DNA of 64,000 nucleotides, taken from assembly GCA_965112735.1 (NCBI GenBank), contig OZ218951.1, positions 4,464,001-4,528,000 on the forward strand. Reading direction: 5' to 3'. Positions 51,865 through 63,827 of the stretch are shown here, in pieces. The first letter of the stretch is position 1. The number at the start of each line of letters is the position of its first letter. This DNA comes from Phaeosaccion multiseriatum (taxonomy: Eukaryota > Ochrophyta, other classes). The translations under genes and the position numbers were made by a program. The notes beneath the pieces were generated by a model that saw only the letters and a program-made list of their open reading frames with translations, was not told the origin of the DNA and did not search any database.

Positions 51865-52897
51865 TCAATGCGGCATTCGGTCGGTCGGTGTACTTCTCTG
51901 CTCCAACCCCGCCCTGTGCAGCACCTCGAGGAGTTGGTTCACCACGGAACACTTAGCTCGATGGGAGGAAAGCACCCCCTCACACACAGCCACCGGGGGG
52001 GGGGGGGGGTTGTTGGGGCAGTCACAACTCCGACTGTTGTACCTCCACCTACTCTGCTTACTATACTACTTGTACTTCTTTACTCCTACTTGGGGTGATA
52101 CTACTGGTGGTGTTTGGACGTCGGATTACCTGGTCGGGTGAGACACGAATACTAATGACGGCGTCGTCTCCCTGCACCACGAGCTTGGACACCTGCTCCG
52201 CATGGCACGTGCAGTCCGCAAAGGCAAAGTTAGCTCATTCACCGCAGGAGAATACAGAGTTTTTAGTTGTGGGCCACACAGAGACAGAGGGCAGAGCAGG
52301 GCACGAACGCAGGCAGGGAGCCAGGGAAAATGTAGGTAGGCAGGTACGCAGGAAGTGGGGTCGAGTAGCGTGTGTTTATGGATAGCAATGAAGCTTGCTC
52401 CCCATCCCCCTCCTCCCAGTCCTCGTTTTGTGTGAGCTTCCTTACCCCATACATCCACTCCGTCATTCCAGCTTCCCCAAATGCAGTGAGACTTTATCAA
52501 GCTGGCCTTATAAGCACTTTGTGCCACTTACAGGATGCTTGCAACGCCGAGTCTGCTCTTCAATGGTGTCGTCGTCCTGGTTCGTCAAGGTGGGCTTGCC
52601 CTTCTTCTTCGCTCGCCCATTGTCATCCTCTCCCCACCCTCTCCTCTGCGCACCCCTCCTCTTGGCCTCATCCGTGATGCTCCTCATCCCTTTCAAGAGG
52701 GCGGCTGCAGGCTTCTGCAGAGGACTACTCGTAGAGGAAGAAAGTGGGCCAAGCGTAGTAGACACAGAAGCGTTCGCCGCGGCTTTGCCTTCTCCATCCC
52801 TCATCGCAGCACCGCTCAGTAGAGGAACCACCGCCTTGCTGGTCTTTCTACTACCTCCTCTACCGTCTTTCATCCGCTCCCTCGCCCTCGCCATCAT
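51865..52897 (-). CDS. Small protein of unknown function
   Basis: Three exons in phase: 52532-52897, 52130-52192 and 51865-51951; 171 aa. The N-terminal two thirds are basic and Ser/Ala-rich, with K-K-K-G-K-P and R-R-G-A-Q-R-R-G, and probably disordered. The last 50 residues look folded: K-L-V-V-Q-G-D-D-A-V-I-S-I-R-V-S-P-D-Q then V-V-N-Q-L-L-E-V-L-H-R-A-G-L-E-Q, a strand-turn-strand-helix pattern. I do not recognise a family. It lies head-to-tail 162 bp upstream of the channel gene and divergent from the phosphatase gene (192 bp). The first of two adjacent ATGs is taken as start; the acceptor of the last exon (CTAAG|TGT) is the weakest junction. Confidence 0.5.
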
Positions 52898-53089
52898 CCT
52901 TCCTTTCCAAGTCAGAAATCCAGAAATATCGTTACATGTACGGAGAGTGGTTCTCCGTCTCACAATTGGTGACGAAGAACATCAGTCTCATCGTCACGGG
53001 AAAAGTGCTTGCCTTGCTGTTGGGAGCCCTTTTGCCTCTCTCTCTCCTCCCCCATGCTGTTTTGAGTTTGGGTTTCAGGCAAGAGTAGG
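52898..53089. promoter_or_regulatory. Divergent promoter interval
   Basis: 192 bp between opposed starts at 52897 (minus) and 53090 (plus). Position-based inference; no clear core element. Confidence 0.35.
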
Positions 53090-56000
53090 ATGATCCGGCC
53101 CCAGCTTTCACCGAAGCCTATTCCGCCGCAGGTATCAGAGGAGGGCGACACCTTGATGTTCTCCCTGCACGGCCTGTGGGAGGGGGGGACTCCGCCGGGG
53201 GGGGACTCAGGCTACGGGAATCAAACTGGAGGCGGCGGCAGCAGCAGCAGCGGCAGCAGCAGTGGCGGTGGGTTGCGAGGGCTGCGCGGAAAGGTGCTGA
53301 CAGCCGTTGCTGGCGAGAAGGTGGAGTATCTGCAGCTTACGATTGACACGCAGGACTCGGGCCTTACCAACGCCGATGGCCGAAGCGGCAGCCTGGGCGG
53401 CACTCCTTCCCCGCCTCCTCGGTCTCCCGGTACCAGCCCGTTTTCATCTTCAGGAGGAGGGGGCAATGTCGTGAATAACAGCAGCAGAAGGGGGATAGCA
53501 GGAGCAGGAGGAGCAGTAGCAGGAGGAGGAGGAGGAGGAGGAGGAGGAGGGGCTGGAGGTATAGGAACGTTCTACAGCTCGGAGCCTCAGGCGTGGGACA
53601 AAAGCCCGGGTAGCACCAACGGCCACAACCAAGGCTTGTTCCACTTCGCTCTTCCCGGCTGCCCTCTCGAGTCCGGTGGTGCCGGTGCGGGCGGGGCAAC
53701 TGGCTTTGGACCCGCCACCACCCCGCTGTTGGTCCGGTTGTGGCTCATTGTCGAGCGGCCCAGAACCAGTGCCCTGCTCAATGCGGCGGCCGCGAGCTCA
53801 GACGCTCGCGGGAGGCGCACCCTGGTGGCGCAGAGTTCCGATCTTCAGCTCAGCAACCTCCTACTTGCGCTCTCCTCTTCCCCCTCGAGTTTCTCTCCTC
53901 CGTCGTCGTCCTTGTCGTCGCCAGCAGCAGCAGCAGCAGGACCGACTGTGGTCCCGCTGCAGAGCGCCCGTTTCCCTCATGTACGCTTGGTGATTCGACC
54001 TCTGCCCCCCGCCGCGCCTCCTTCGCTGAGCCCCTTTGGCATGGCCAGCCCCCCACAGCCGGGAAACGCATTCAACCCCATGACCTTCACCAGCACCTTC
54101 CGTGTAGAGGGCCCAGGAGGAGGACGAGGAGGGGGAGGAGGAGGAGGAGGAGGAGGAGGAGGAGGGTCTTCATCATCATCCTCACAAACGACGACGTCGT
54201 CGACGACAAACACGAACACCAACGGGAAGCTGCTGGTCGTCCGAGAGACGGCGGTCGAGCCTCGATTGGTGTTCGACCTGCCCCGTCAGTTCCTCTCCCC
54301 ACTGCAGCAGGGTCTGGCGCAGGCTACGTGTGCGTGGCAGCAGCGCCTTGTTCGGGAGCGCTTACGTCAAGGCTTCTTCGCAAGCGAACGAGACGCCTTC
54401 CAGCAAGGGAGAGTGCTGGTGAGGGTCGCTGTTTACGCTGCGAGAGCCTTGGAGGCGGCGTGCACCCCTCCTGATGTGGCGGCGGTGGTGGCGGCGGGAG
54501 GAGGAGCTGATGGTGGTCAAGCAGCAGCAGCAGCAGCAGCAGGAGGAGGAGGAGGAGGAGGAGGAGCGATGGAAGAAGGGCCAGGGCCGAGCGGGGGTGG
54601 AGACTCAAGCGTCGGTGAGTGAGCGAGTGCGCTTGGGGCGGGGCAGGAGGGTGCGATGGAGGACTTCCTCTTGTCGCATTTATCTCTATTCACTGATAAG
54701 GCCCACATCCACCGACCTTAGATCGTGTGTACAGGAGTGGGCCTCATCGATTTGGGGGGGGGGGTTTGTCTTGCATAGTTGAGAGCTCCGGAAGCCTCGT
54801 CGTGGGGAGTTGTTGTCTGACCTTCCGCCGGCCTTCCTGGTTTCTTTTTTCTCCTTGCCTCTGCTCTCCGGATCCTCCTACCCTCCTCTCTCCCTCCCTC
54901 CCTCCCTCTCTCCCCCTCCCTCTCTTCTCTCTCTTCGCTCGCTATCTCTCGCCCCCCCCCTCTCTTCTTTCCTCCTGCCGTCGTCCTTCTTCGCCGCACA
55001 CCCCTTCGCCCCATGCACGTCGGTTGTATGAGTATTCACTACAGCCGGAGGTGTCGGTCCTTTCTCGCCTCCACGGGCGGGCGGCAGCAGCTCCTCGTCC
55101 AAAATGAGCCTGGGAGGTCTCAAGAGGATGGGCGGCATGGCAATGGTGAGTGAGTCGTCGACAATCTCCACACCTCTTTTGTGTTGTAACGGTTGTAAGG
55201 TTGTAACGGTGCTCTTCAACGTCCCCCCTTCTCACTGTGTCGATCCCCTCCGTCGCTCATCATCATCATCGCCATCATAATCATTATCATCATCATCTCA
55301 CCATCGTTGTCACCATCATCATCATCACCTCCACCACCACCATCATCATCATCATCATCATCACCACCATCATCATCATCACCATCACCAACCCCTTCAT
55401 CGTCATCAACATCACCGCCATATCATCCCACCGCAGAAACAAGCCCAGACCTTCGCCAAGAACGCCACTCAAGCTAACGTGGCAAGCACCATCAAGAGCG
55501 GTGGAGCCGCGCTCGTAGGGGGGGTGGGAGGAGCGGTAGGAGCCGTAGGAGGCAGAGGTAGCACCAGCGGCAGCAGCATCGGCGGCAGCAGCAGCGGCAA
55601 GGTATCGCGAGCGCTGCACCACTTCACCAAGCTTGCGTATCTCCCCCCTCCTTCCTCTTCCTCCTCCTCGTCTTCGTCTTCGTCAAGTGGAGGAGCGACA
55701 GAGGGCGACAGTTTCAATGCCAGTGGACCAGCACCGGAGCGGCCGGTGGGTAGAACCAACACGGAATATGGTACGGGGAGTCCTGTGTGGAACATGAATG
55801 CTTCTCGCTTCTCGTGCCCGCACAACAAGCCAAGGCTCGAGCACACAGTGTCAGGATCTGCGGCCCTGCGAGAGACAGAGGGGGTGGTGACGGAGGTGAG
55901 CGTCGGAGGACAGGCCGTGGAGTTTCAGTTCTATGTGCCGAGGGAGGAAGTGGAGGGGGAGGGGAGAGGAGGAGAAGAGGGAGGAGGAGAGGGAGGCGGT

Positions 56001-59000
56001 ACTCTGCTGTGCTACTTGTATCAAGAATCGCACTCGCTCCGAAGAGGCATTTCCGAAACGTGTCTCGGCTATGTGAGCATCCCCCTGGGGGAGGCACAAG
56101 CGGGGTCGAGCACGAGTCTGTTGGAGCCCAAGTGGACACCCTTGGCGGTCTGTAGCAACAACAGCAGGGATGGTGGCAATAGAGGAGGAACAGGTGGTGA
56201 GAGTACTTTCTCGGTGGATGGAGTGGCACCGGCGCTGTTAATGGCCGTGGGGGTGTCGAAGCATTATAGTGAACCGGTAGGGGGGGGTGTCTTTGGGAGC
56301 CTCTCCCCGCCCCATCGGCGTGTGAGCTCTATGGAACAGAGCTTCTCCAAGGAGGTTGAGGATCAGCTGAAGGGCGTCGGGAGCGGTAACGGGGGTCAGG
56401 ACAATGACGATTTAGTCTTGGGCAAAGGCGCTAGAGGTGGCGGTGGAGGAGGCGGTGATGATGATGATGATGATGATGACGATGATGATGATGAAGAAGA
56501 AGAGGAGGATGAAGACGAAGCAGAGGAGAACAGGAGGGCAGCGGGCGGCGGTAGCAGAAGCAGAGGCAGCAGCAGGGTCTTCGACAGTGTCGATGGGCCA
56601 GGCACTGGCACCCCTCCTCCTGTGGGCAGACTGGAGACTGCGGACTGCTATATCTGGATGGAGACCCTCTCCTTGGGTGGGCCGCGACTCCTGAGCAGCG
56701 ACCTTCTGGCACAGATATCCGAGTATGTAGAGTATCCGTTGGAGTGGGTGGAGGCCCGTTGTAAGGTGATGAAGGCACTGGAGGGACATTTGGCGAAGAT
56801 GGGAGCGGTGTGTGGCCGCAAAGCGGAGGAGGGGCTCAGCTTTAGAAGCAGCATGGACAAGAAGGTATGTGTGTGTGCGTGTGTGAGAGTGAGAGTGAGG
56901 GAGAGAGAGTGAGTGTCTATGTTTACAGGGTGTGTGTGTACGTGTGGGTATGGGGGTCTCCTAGGCGGCGTGGTGCCGGACACTCTCCTTCTCCTCTCCG
57001 CTCTGATGCGTCCCCTCCTTCTCTCCTCCTCCCCTCGTTCCACACGTGGAGGTTGGGCCGTCTCGGTCAGTCTCATTGTCTGCCTCTAAGCCTCGCCTCG
57101 ACGATCGTGGCACCTACACCACCAACACGTCTGTTTGTCTCTCTGCATCTCTCTGTCTCTGCCCTGTGTCTGTACTTCTCTCCCTTCAGGCCAAGCTCCT
57201 GCAAGCAGTCGCCACCAACCTGTTGGCCCAAGTGCTGACCGTTACAGAAATTCCAGATTGCGGCGAAGCTGTTGGAGTACCAACGCACACACACTACGAC
57301 TTCACCACCACAGGAGCGCCCGCAGCCCACAGCCTGGGATACACGAACGGAGGCCTGGCGGCGATGGATAACCAACTCGTGGAGCTGCAGAGCAACGTCA
57401 AGGCTCTCTTTGAGCAGCTCTTGCAAGTGCAGGTACGATCCGAGCAGTGCGGCTATTGGATAGATGGCAGTGGATGGCAGTGGATGGCAAGGGATGACAA
57501 GGAAAGGCATTCTTCATTCGTTCGAAGGGCGCATGGATGGGCGACCAAGCACGCACACACTGTAAATGCACTTGTTGTTGAGTCTTTACGGTACTCATTG
57601 CTTTCCTTGACTTTTCCCTTCTGTGCTCCTCCCTTCCTTTGCACTTCACCAGCGACAACAACAAGATGAGCACGAGCAACAACAGCACCAACAGCGGTCG
57701 GTGATACAGCAACAACCCCGCGTCCCCACTTCTTCCTCCTCCTCCTCTTCACAGTCTCTAAGCAGAGCCACTTCCATGCAGCTCGTGGTAGCTCGAGAGG
57801 CTCTCACAGACGACCTTCGCGTGCAGCTGCTCCGCTGGGAAGCAAAGGTCATCTCCTGCACTATCCGAAGGGCCTTTGTCACTAGCCAAGCCCTATCACA
57901 AGCGGCTTGCTCGTTTGCTGCCAAGATCGAGATGATAGCTCGGGGTTACCAACCCGGCGTCGAAGCCGCGGCGCTGTGGGTGCAGGAGGGGTACCTGATT
58001 GGCTTCGAGGGACTTCTGAGCGTGCATGGAAAGGAGTATGGGATGGTGGAGGATACGGTGGCGGCGCTGGACAGCCTGGCAACCTTTGCCTTTAGCGTCG
58101 TGCCGATGGACGACAATCGTCCTGACACTGGTACTACTGGAGAAGGGGGGTCAGGATCTAGTGTTCGTGCGAGTGCAGCGGCAGCAGGGGTAGAGCAGGG
58201 TCGCCCGGGGTATCCCGGGGGGGGCATGAAGGGGGGAGGGGTGCAGGTACACATCTGCAGAGAGGGTCTCACCACCAAGAGCTGCGACGGTAGCAGCGGC
58301 AGCAGCAGCAGCAGCAGCAATGGAGGTGGTGGGGGTGGTGATGATGGTGGGAGCGTCGCCAAGGCAGCCACTCATGGCAATACAGGGGGGCAGTCGGAGC
58401 AACAGCAGCAGCAGCAGCAGCCACACATTGTGGAGATTCGAGTGAAGCGCAACGTGTGGAACTTGCTGCCCGACTCTCTGAAGCGGCCCCACGCCATTCC
58501 CATCTGCCCCGTCTTGTTCACGCAAGGCATCGACATTCAACAGAGTGTGAGTAACGTGTCGGGAGACTCGTCCAAGGCGGCGTTTCAGGCGAGGGTCAAC
58601 ATTGCCAATTTTGAAAAGCTCAATCGCTACTACAGACGCGCGGTCTTCGCTGCCTCCTCTGGAGCGGGTCTGAGCGGTGCCTCAGCGGCCGTGCCTGATC
58701 TGCTTGACCTCGGAGGACTGGACCTTACTGCCGAAGATAACCCTCTATCTCTGTCTCCGACGAGTCGGGGCATAACCGGGGGCGGGTTTGCCTTCTCCAG
58801 CAACAATAGTGCCACGAACAGCACCACCAATGCCGGTAGTAGTAGTAGCGGCAGCAGCAGCAGTAGTAGCAGTCGTGTAGGGGCAGGAGGAGGAGGAGGA
58901 AGAGGAGGAGGAGGGGAGGCTTTCGATCGCATCCCGTTTCCTTTGCCTCCGACTCCCTCGACGATGCTGAGAGGAGGGGGAGGCTTTGCCACAGATTCCT

Positions 59001-59994
59001 CAGCACCAGTAGGGGGAGGGGGAGGAGGAGGAGGAGGAGGAGGAGGAGGAGGAGGAGGAGGAGGAGGAGGAGGAGGGGAAGCTGGGGGGTCAGCTGTGCA
59101 TGAGAATCTGCGCGGGCTGTACGCTGCTATTCAGGGCCAGCAGCTCTCCGCCAAGAACTACACCATCCTGCTGGAGGCGGAGAGGGTGGTGAGGAGCGTA
59201 TGGGGAGGGAGAGTGACCTTCTGCAAGAGCGGAAAGGACAGAACGGCCATGTCTGTGACTTTGGAGGTGAGGGAGTTGGTGATACAGAGGGGAGGGAGGG
59301 AGGGAGGAAAGGAAGGAGGGAGCGAGAGAGGGATAGAGGGGGAAACTGGGTGTATGATCCTGTTTGCCTTCTTCTCGTCGCTGAAAGAGAGGCGGAGAAG
59401 ATGCTTGTAGGTACCTTTTCCGTGAGGCCATCCACCATTGTCTTTATAGTTTGTCCTGACTCTTTTATCTCCTGCGTCGACTCGACCTCTCCTGCCCCCC
59501 TCCCCCCCCCCGACTCACGCACGCACACACACATGCACATGCGCACACACACGCACGCACACACACACACACCCACACACACACGCACGCACGCACACGT
59601 ACAGGAGGCGCTGCTGCTCTGTGAGAAGCACATGAAGCTCGAGGAAGACACTCCCGCCGCCGTCCCCGCCTCGTCGTCATCGCAGCAGGACTTTCCTAGC
59701 AACCCCTTTGATGACAGCCCGACCAGCACCACCACCGGTAGAGGTGGGGACGGGGGAGGAGGAGCAGGAGGAGGAGGAGGTGATGCCTCTCTCCTCCGGC
59801 CAATGGCACAGGCGGTACGGTTGTCCGATCTGTTCCGGACGTACGGCGTGCGCATTGCCGTGGCGCACAAGAATGTGGGGCGAGCGAAGTATTCCTTCAA
59901 TGCCATTCAGCGCCAGTTCATTCCGCAGCTCTACAGACCGCCGCCCTCCACCATCAACGATGTGTACACCAGCTACACCAATAGAGACTCGTGA
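53090..59994 (+). CDS. Inositol polyphosphate 4-phosphatase (INPP4-like)
   Basis: Predicted 1766 aa phosphoinositide phosphatase acting on the 4-phosphate of PI(3,4)P2-type lipids. Six exons in phase: 53090-54614, 55045-55145, 55437-56864, 57190-57432, 57653-59266 and 59605-59994. The signature C-K-S-G-K-D-R-T (C-x5-R, nucleophile Cys) lies near residue 1625, followed by M-S-V-T-L-E, as in INPP4A/B. Other family segments: N-V-W-N-L-L-P, C-P-V-L-F-T-Q-G-I-D-I-Q-Q-S-V, E-N-L-R-G-L-Y-A-A-I-Q, and near the end Y-S-F-N-A-I-Q-R-Q-F-I-P-Q-L-Y-R-P-P. A C2-like lipid-binding region is suggested at about residues 600-800 (L-L-C-Y-L-Y-Q-E-S-H-S...L-G-Y-V-S-I-P-L-G-E-A). It is nearly twice the animal length because of Gly/Ser/Asp/Glu-rich inserts. 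The ATG at 53090 could be preceded by an unrecognised exon. Confidence 0.9.
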
Positions 59995-60287
59995 GTAGAA
60001 GCACACGAGCCAAGCTTCATACAGACTCAAGAGTGAGTGAGTGAGTGAGTGAGTGAGTGAGTGAGTGAGTGAGTGAGTAAAACTCATTGACGTCTACACC
60101 ACTAGAGACTCGGGTGACAGAGTCATTGGAGTGGGAGAGTGAGTGAAGCACAAAGCAATACATTTTTCTAATGAACAGCTTCTCTTACTTGTTGTGCGAG
60201 GCTCTGCTGCAAAGTAAAGTAAAGCCCAGCACCTCCTCCCCCCCCCCCGCTCCCCGCCCACCATGAACACGTTGGTGAGTGGCCCCC

Positions 60288-60395
60288 AAGAGGCCCAATC
60301 AATAATGCCCAAGTCGGGCCCCAAGGGGCCCAACGAATGATGCCCAATTGGAGCCTCAGGAAGCCCAATCAACGATGCCCAAGTTTGGCGTCCCA
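60288..60395 (+). repeat. Imperfect tandem repeat, three units of about 34 bp
   Basis: Each unit carries GCCCAAYSAAYRATGCCCAA followed by a G/C-rich linker. Read by eye. Confidence 0.7.
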
Positions 60396-60520
60396 GGTAC
60401 GCAAAGGTGTCGTGTTGACTGCAACACAGCCCCCCTGGGCTCTAAGGGTGTGCTTTCATTCCTTCCGTCGTCCTCTCCCACCACATGCCCGGCACCGGGT
60501 TCAGATGCACACCGAACCTG

Positions 60521-60541
60521 CTGCTGTATCACCAACTGCTG
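60521..60541 (+). repeat. Representative copy of the dispersed TGTATCACCAACTGCTG motif
   Basis: Best copy in the window. About 15 related copies occur on both strands, for example 4751-4777, 21619-21633, 31449-31462, 48903-48917, 50811-50832 (plus) and 4012-4030, 16785-16800, 49049-49060, 50124-50138, 57694-57712, 59273-59288, 63950-63962 (minus). See findings. Confidence 0.7.
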
Positions 60542-61325
60542 CTGCTGTTTACACAAGTCCTGTGGTGAAAAGCACACCCTTCCACAGCAAAAGCTCCCCG
60601 CTCCCTCCCCGCCCACTCCACGCCACACACCCTCTCCGGCGGCGAAGGTTGTCCCCCCTTTCCACCCCATTACGACTCGGAGTCCAGCCAGCACCCGAGT
60701 GAGTCGTCGCCAGAGGGCTGCCGCCAGAGACCCAACCCCTGTGACGTGGGGCGTGAGGAGGGGGACTGTCTCACAAACCACCTTCGAGGCCCTCGACTGC
60801 CGATAGTCCCACATACGCCTCCATCTTGTGACCTGTATGCCTCCATCTGTGACCAACATGCATCCATCTGTGGGACCCCTATTGGCCGGCCAGCGGGCTC
60901 TGGGGCTTCGCGAGCGCAGGGCAATGAGCGAAGTCCAAAGACGCGGCCACCGACTCTCCACTCCATTCAACTCCACGCAACTCGGGAGGAGGCGAGGGGA
61001 GGGGAGAGGAGCGGAGAGGAGAACAGAGGAGAGGAGAGAGCAGAGGAGGGCACGCGCCATGCATGTCTGACATCACTCAGGAGGGTAGAACACGGCACAC
61101 ACGCACGCACGCACGCACGCACGCACGCACGTACGGCACGGCTTGGCTGTAGGCGAATTTCCAGCGCAGGTCATTCGTCCTTCTTCCTTCTAGCGAGCAG
61201 AAGATAGCAGAACAAGAAGAGGCTGTCCCTCATGTTGCCCGCGGCGACTGCTCCAGCTGCCTCCGCTGCTCCTTGTCCTGCTGGTCGGTCATATTCTGGT
61301 GCAGCTGCTGCTGCTACTTGTGACC

Positions 61326-63827
61326 CTACTTGGCCTTCTTCCTGCTCTTGGAGGACTCTTTGCCGGGCTTTACGAAGCCGCACTCTTCCAACAAGCTCCT
61401 CGCCACGTTGTTGATGTGCTGCAGAAGGGGGGCACGGTTACAAGAGGCACAGAGGGCATAGGTAGGGCATAGTCCGAGGGTAAGAACACACACACACACA
61501 AGCACGCACACACACACAAAAGCAGGAGACGAATTGCCTCATTGGAGTGAGCAGAGACCTAGCTGCAGGAGCTCTTCAGAGTCTTCACCCAAAGCAATTG
61601 AAGTTCAGAGATGGAAAAGTGAAGTATGGGACACAACGGTTTCCGTCAACTCCTGACGTGCTCACCTTGAACCGATCAGGGCCCAGGTGAATGCCTGAGA
61701 TGGATAGGGAATATAGGAAACAACAAAACGGTCACCTATAAGCACGAGAAGTAGGCCCACAAGTCAGATACCATTACCACGCCCATCCCGATCCGTAGAC
61801 GGCCACCACGATCCCTGGACTACCATCCGTAGGCATCCACTGCCACCCCCCAGTGCTCACCTCCGAACCATCTTGACACCACCACCATTACGTTGTTCAC
61901 CTATGCAAAGTGCAAAGAGAAAGGAAGGGAAGGAAGGACAATATGTGCATGGGTGCGTGTGTGTACGTGTTGTGTACGTGCGTGAGTGAGTGCGGTGGGA
62001 AACAGAAACGGGGCTGGAGAGGAGGGGAGAGGAGGGGAGGGGAGGGGTAGCATGACAAGGGCACCTCTACCCTACACACCACATCACACCACACCACAAT
62101 ACACAAGGTGCCACATGTGTGCGCCCTCTGCCCATATGCCTACAGGTGCCTATCTTTCTCTCGCCTTACTTGCATGAGTGCCATTATCTCTGCCAACCTG
62201 CCCCCTGCCGCACTCTCCCCGTCGTCGTCATTGTCGAAGAGCTGGATGCCCCGCTCGGGGTCGAAGCAGCGATAGGCCATGATGTTGTGAGTGGCTCGTG
62301 AGACCTTGTTGTTTGTCAGGAGGGACTCCAGAGCGAGCTCGACCTGCATGGAAGGTGGGTGGGTGGGTGGGGGGGAGGGGGAAGTGGGGGGAGTGAAGGG
62401 TGGGAAGGGAAAAGGGAAGGAGAGGGGAGAGGGGAAGGTGAAGTGGGGGGAGGGAGGGAGGGCAAGGGAAAGGGGAAGGAGAGGGGAGAGAGGAAGGTGA
62501 AGTGGGGGGAGGGAGGGAGGGGAAGCGAAAGGGGAAGGATAGGGGAGAGGGGAAGGCGAAGTGGGGGGAGGGAGGGAGGGAGGAGTGGTTCAGAGTGCGA
62601 GTGCGTAGCTTGTATGTACCGGTGTGTGTGAAATACACACAGAGAGAGAGGTAGATAGACAGATAGAGAGGCAGAGAGAGAGAGAGAGAGGGAAAGGTGG
62701 CCGACGCTCACAAAGTCTGCAAGGGCGGAAGAGAGGGAGACCAGATAGAAAAACTCCCACGCACGCACGCACCCACCTGTCTCTCGTTGGTGACCGCAAC
62801 GAGGTGGGCTTGAAAGGTGCTCTTGCGATCAGTGAAGGGCTTGCCGTGCTTGAACATTTCAATTGGAATCAAGTCATCGCTGCCATTTGCAAAGACTCCA
62901 GTCCCATCAGCAGGCGACTGCTGCGGCTGCTGGTGCCACCCCAACGTTTGGTCCTTCTCGTCTGCCTCTCCCCTCCTGCTCCCCTCATCGCCCTCTCCCT
63001 GCGCTGCTGCATCGCTTCCGTTCTCTAGCTCTTGCTCCTCCTCCTGCTGCTGCTGCTGCTGCTGTTGAGGGTCTCCCTGTTCTTCATCTTCAGGCGGGGT
63101 ACATAAGCCCATCTCCAGCAGCTTTTCCCGCACCATCTCCACAACCACATAGATAACAACACTCCCCTTGTTTTCCTGGACCAGAGCTTCTACAGCTGTG
63201 TGTCGGGCCCGGCGGAGGCAGGGAGGGGGGGGGGGGGAGCGAGGAGCCCAGAGACGCAGAGGTAGACACACTTTTAAGTCAAGACGAAAGAGGAACACAC
63301 TCAACCAGACGACAGAGAGGAGTGGTAGGGGTTCATCATTCCTCCACCCTGCGCTAAGTCTCTCGCCTCTCTATCTCTGCCCCTGCATTTCGGTGGCCCA
63401 TTCTCTTCTTCCTCTGTCTCCATCACCTTGGTTGAGGATTGTGAGATTGCTTCGACTCACGGCTACGGAGCGCACCAGGCACTCTCTTGGACTCGAAGCG
63501 CTGGGGTAGTCCGGGCCCAAGCGTAGGCATATGCGCACGAGGGGAGAGGCAGCGTTAACGATCACCTCCACCTGAGGGTTGGAGTCGGAGAGAGCACAGA
63601 GGCAGGCTGCTTTTAGGGTAGAGGGACAGCTTTAATTTAATCTTCGTGGGTGCTTCCTGTTGGGAGAACGCTTCCACGCTGCACCTTCTCCCTACCTTAC
63701 GCTCTCCAGCCTCCCCTTCCTCCACGCTGGCGTCGTCTCCATAGATGTACTGCAGGGCCTCGATCTCTTCGAGCTGCTCCTCGTTCACCACGACGGCACC
63801 ATCTTCGCGACTTACTTCAGCGGCCAT
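61326..63827 (-). CDS. IMPACT-family protein (RWD domain plus UPF0029 domain)
   Basis: Predicted 343 aa translational regulator related to animal IMPACT and yeast Yih1, which compete for Gcn1 and restrain Gcn2. Seven exons in phase: 63696-63827, 63427-63571, 62777-63195, 62170-62343, 61861-61900, 61666-61694 and 61326-61418. Residues 1-115 are an RWD domain (E-E-I-E-A-L-Q-Y-I-Y-G-D-D, then G-P-D-Y-P-S-A-S-S-P). A Gln/Glu-rich linker follows. The UPF0029 domain reads H-G-K-P-F-T-D-R-K-S-T-F-Q-A-H-L, S-R-A-T-H-N-I-M-A-Y-R, D-N-D-D-D-G-E-S-A-A-G-G-R-L, N-V-M-V-V-V-S-R-W-F-G-G-I-H-L-G-P-D-R-F and a basic tail. The ATG at 63827 is the first Met of the frame. A possible alternative exon (E-A-P-T-K-I-K-L-K-L) lies in intron 1. 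Confidence 0.92.

Larger units (their letters stand above)
59995..61325. other. Convergent intergenic region with short repeats
   Basis: Holds (GTGA)n at 60033-60078, a short echo of the phosphatase C-terminus at 60085-60112, an imperfect triple repeat of about 34 bp (60288-60395), a CTGCTGTATCACCAACTGCTG copy (60521-60541), CCATCTGTGA repeats (60820-60880), a GAG/GGAG run (60986-61045) and (CACG)n at 61097-61130. No gene is supported. Confidence 0.55.

Noticed and set aside
63572-63695. Extra coding exon E-A-P-T-K-I-K-L-K-L in the IMPACT gene
   Set aside because: Including it needs a 27 bp intron or runs into a stop; skipping it gives a continuous RWD domain. It is kept only as a possible alternative exon.
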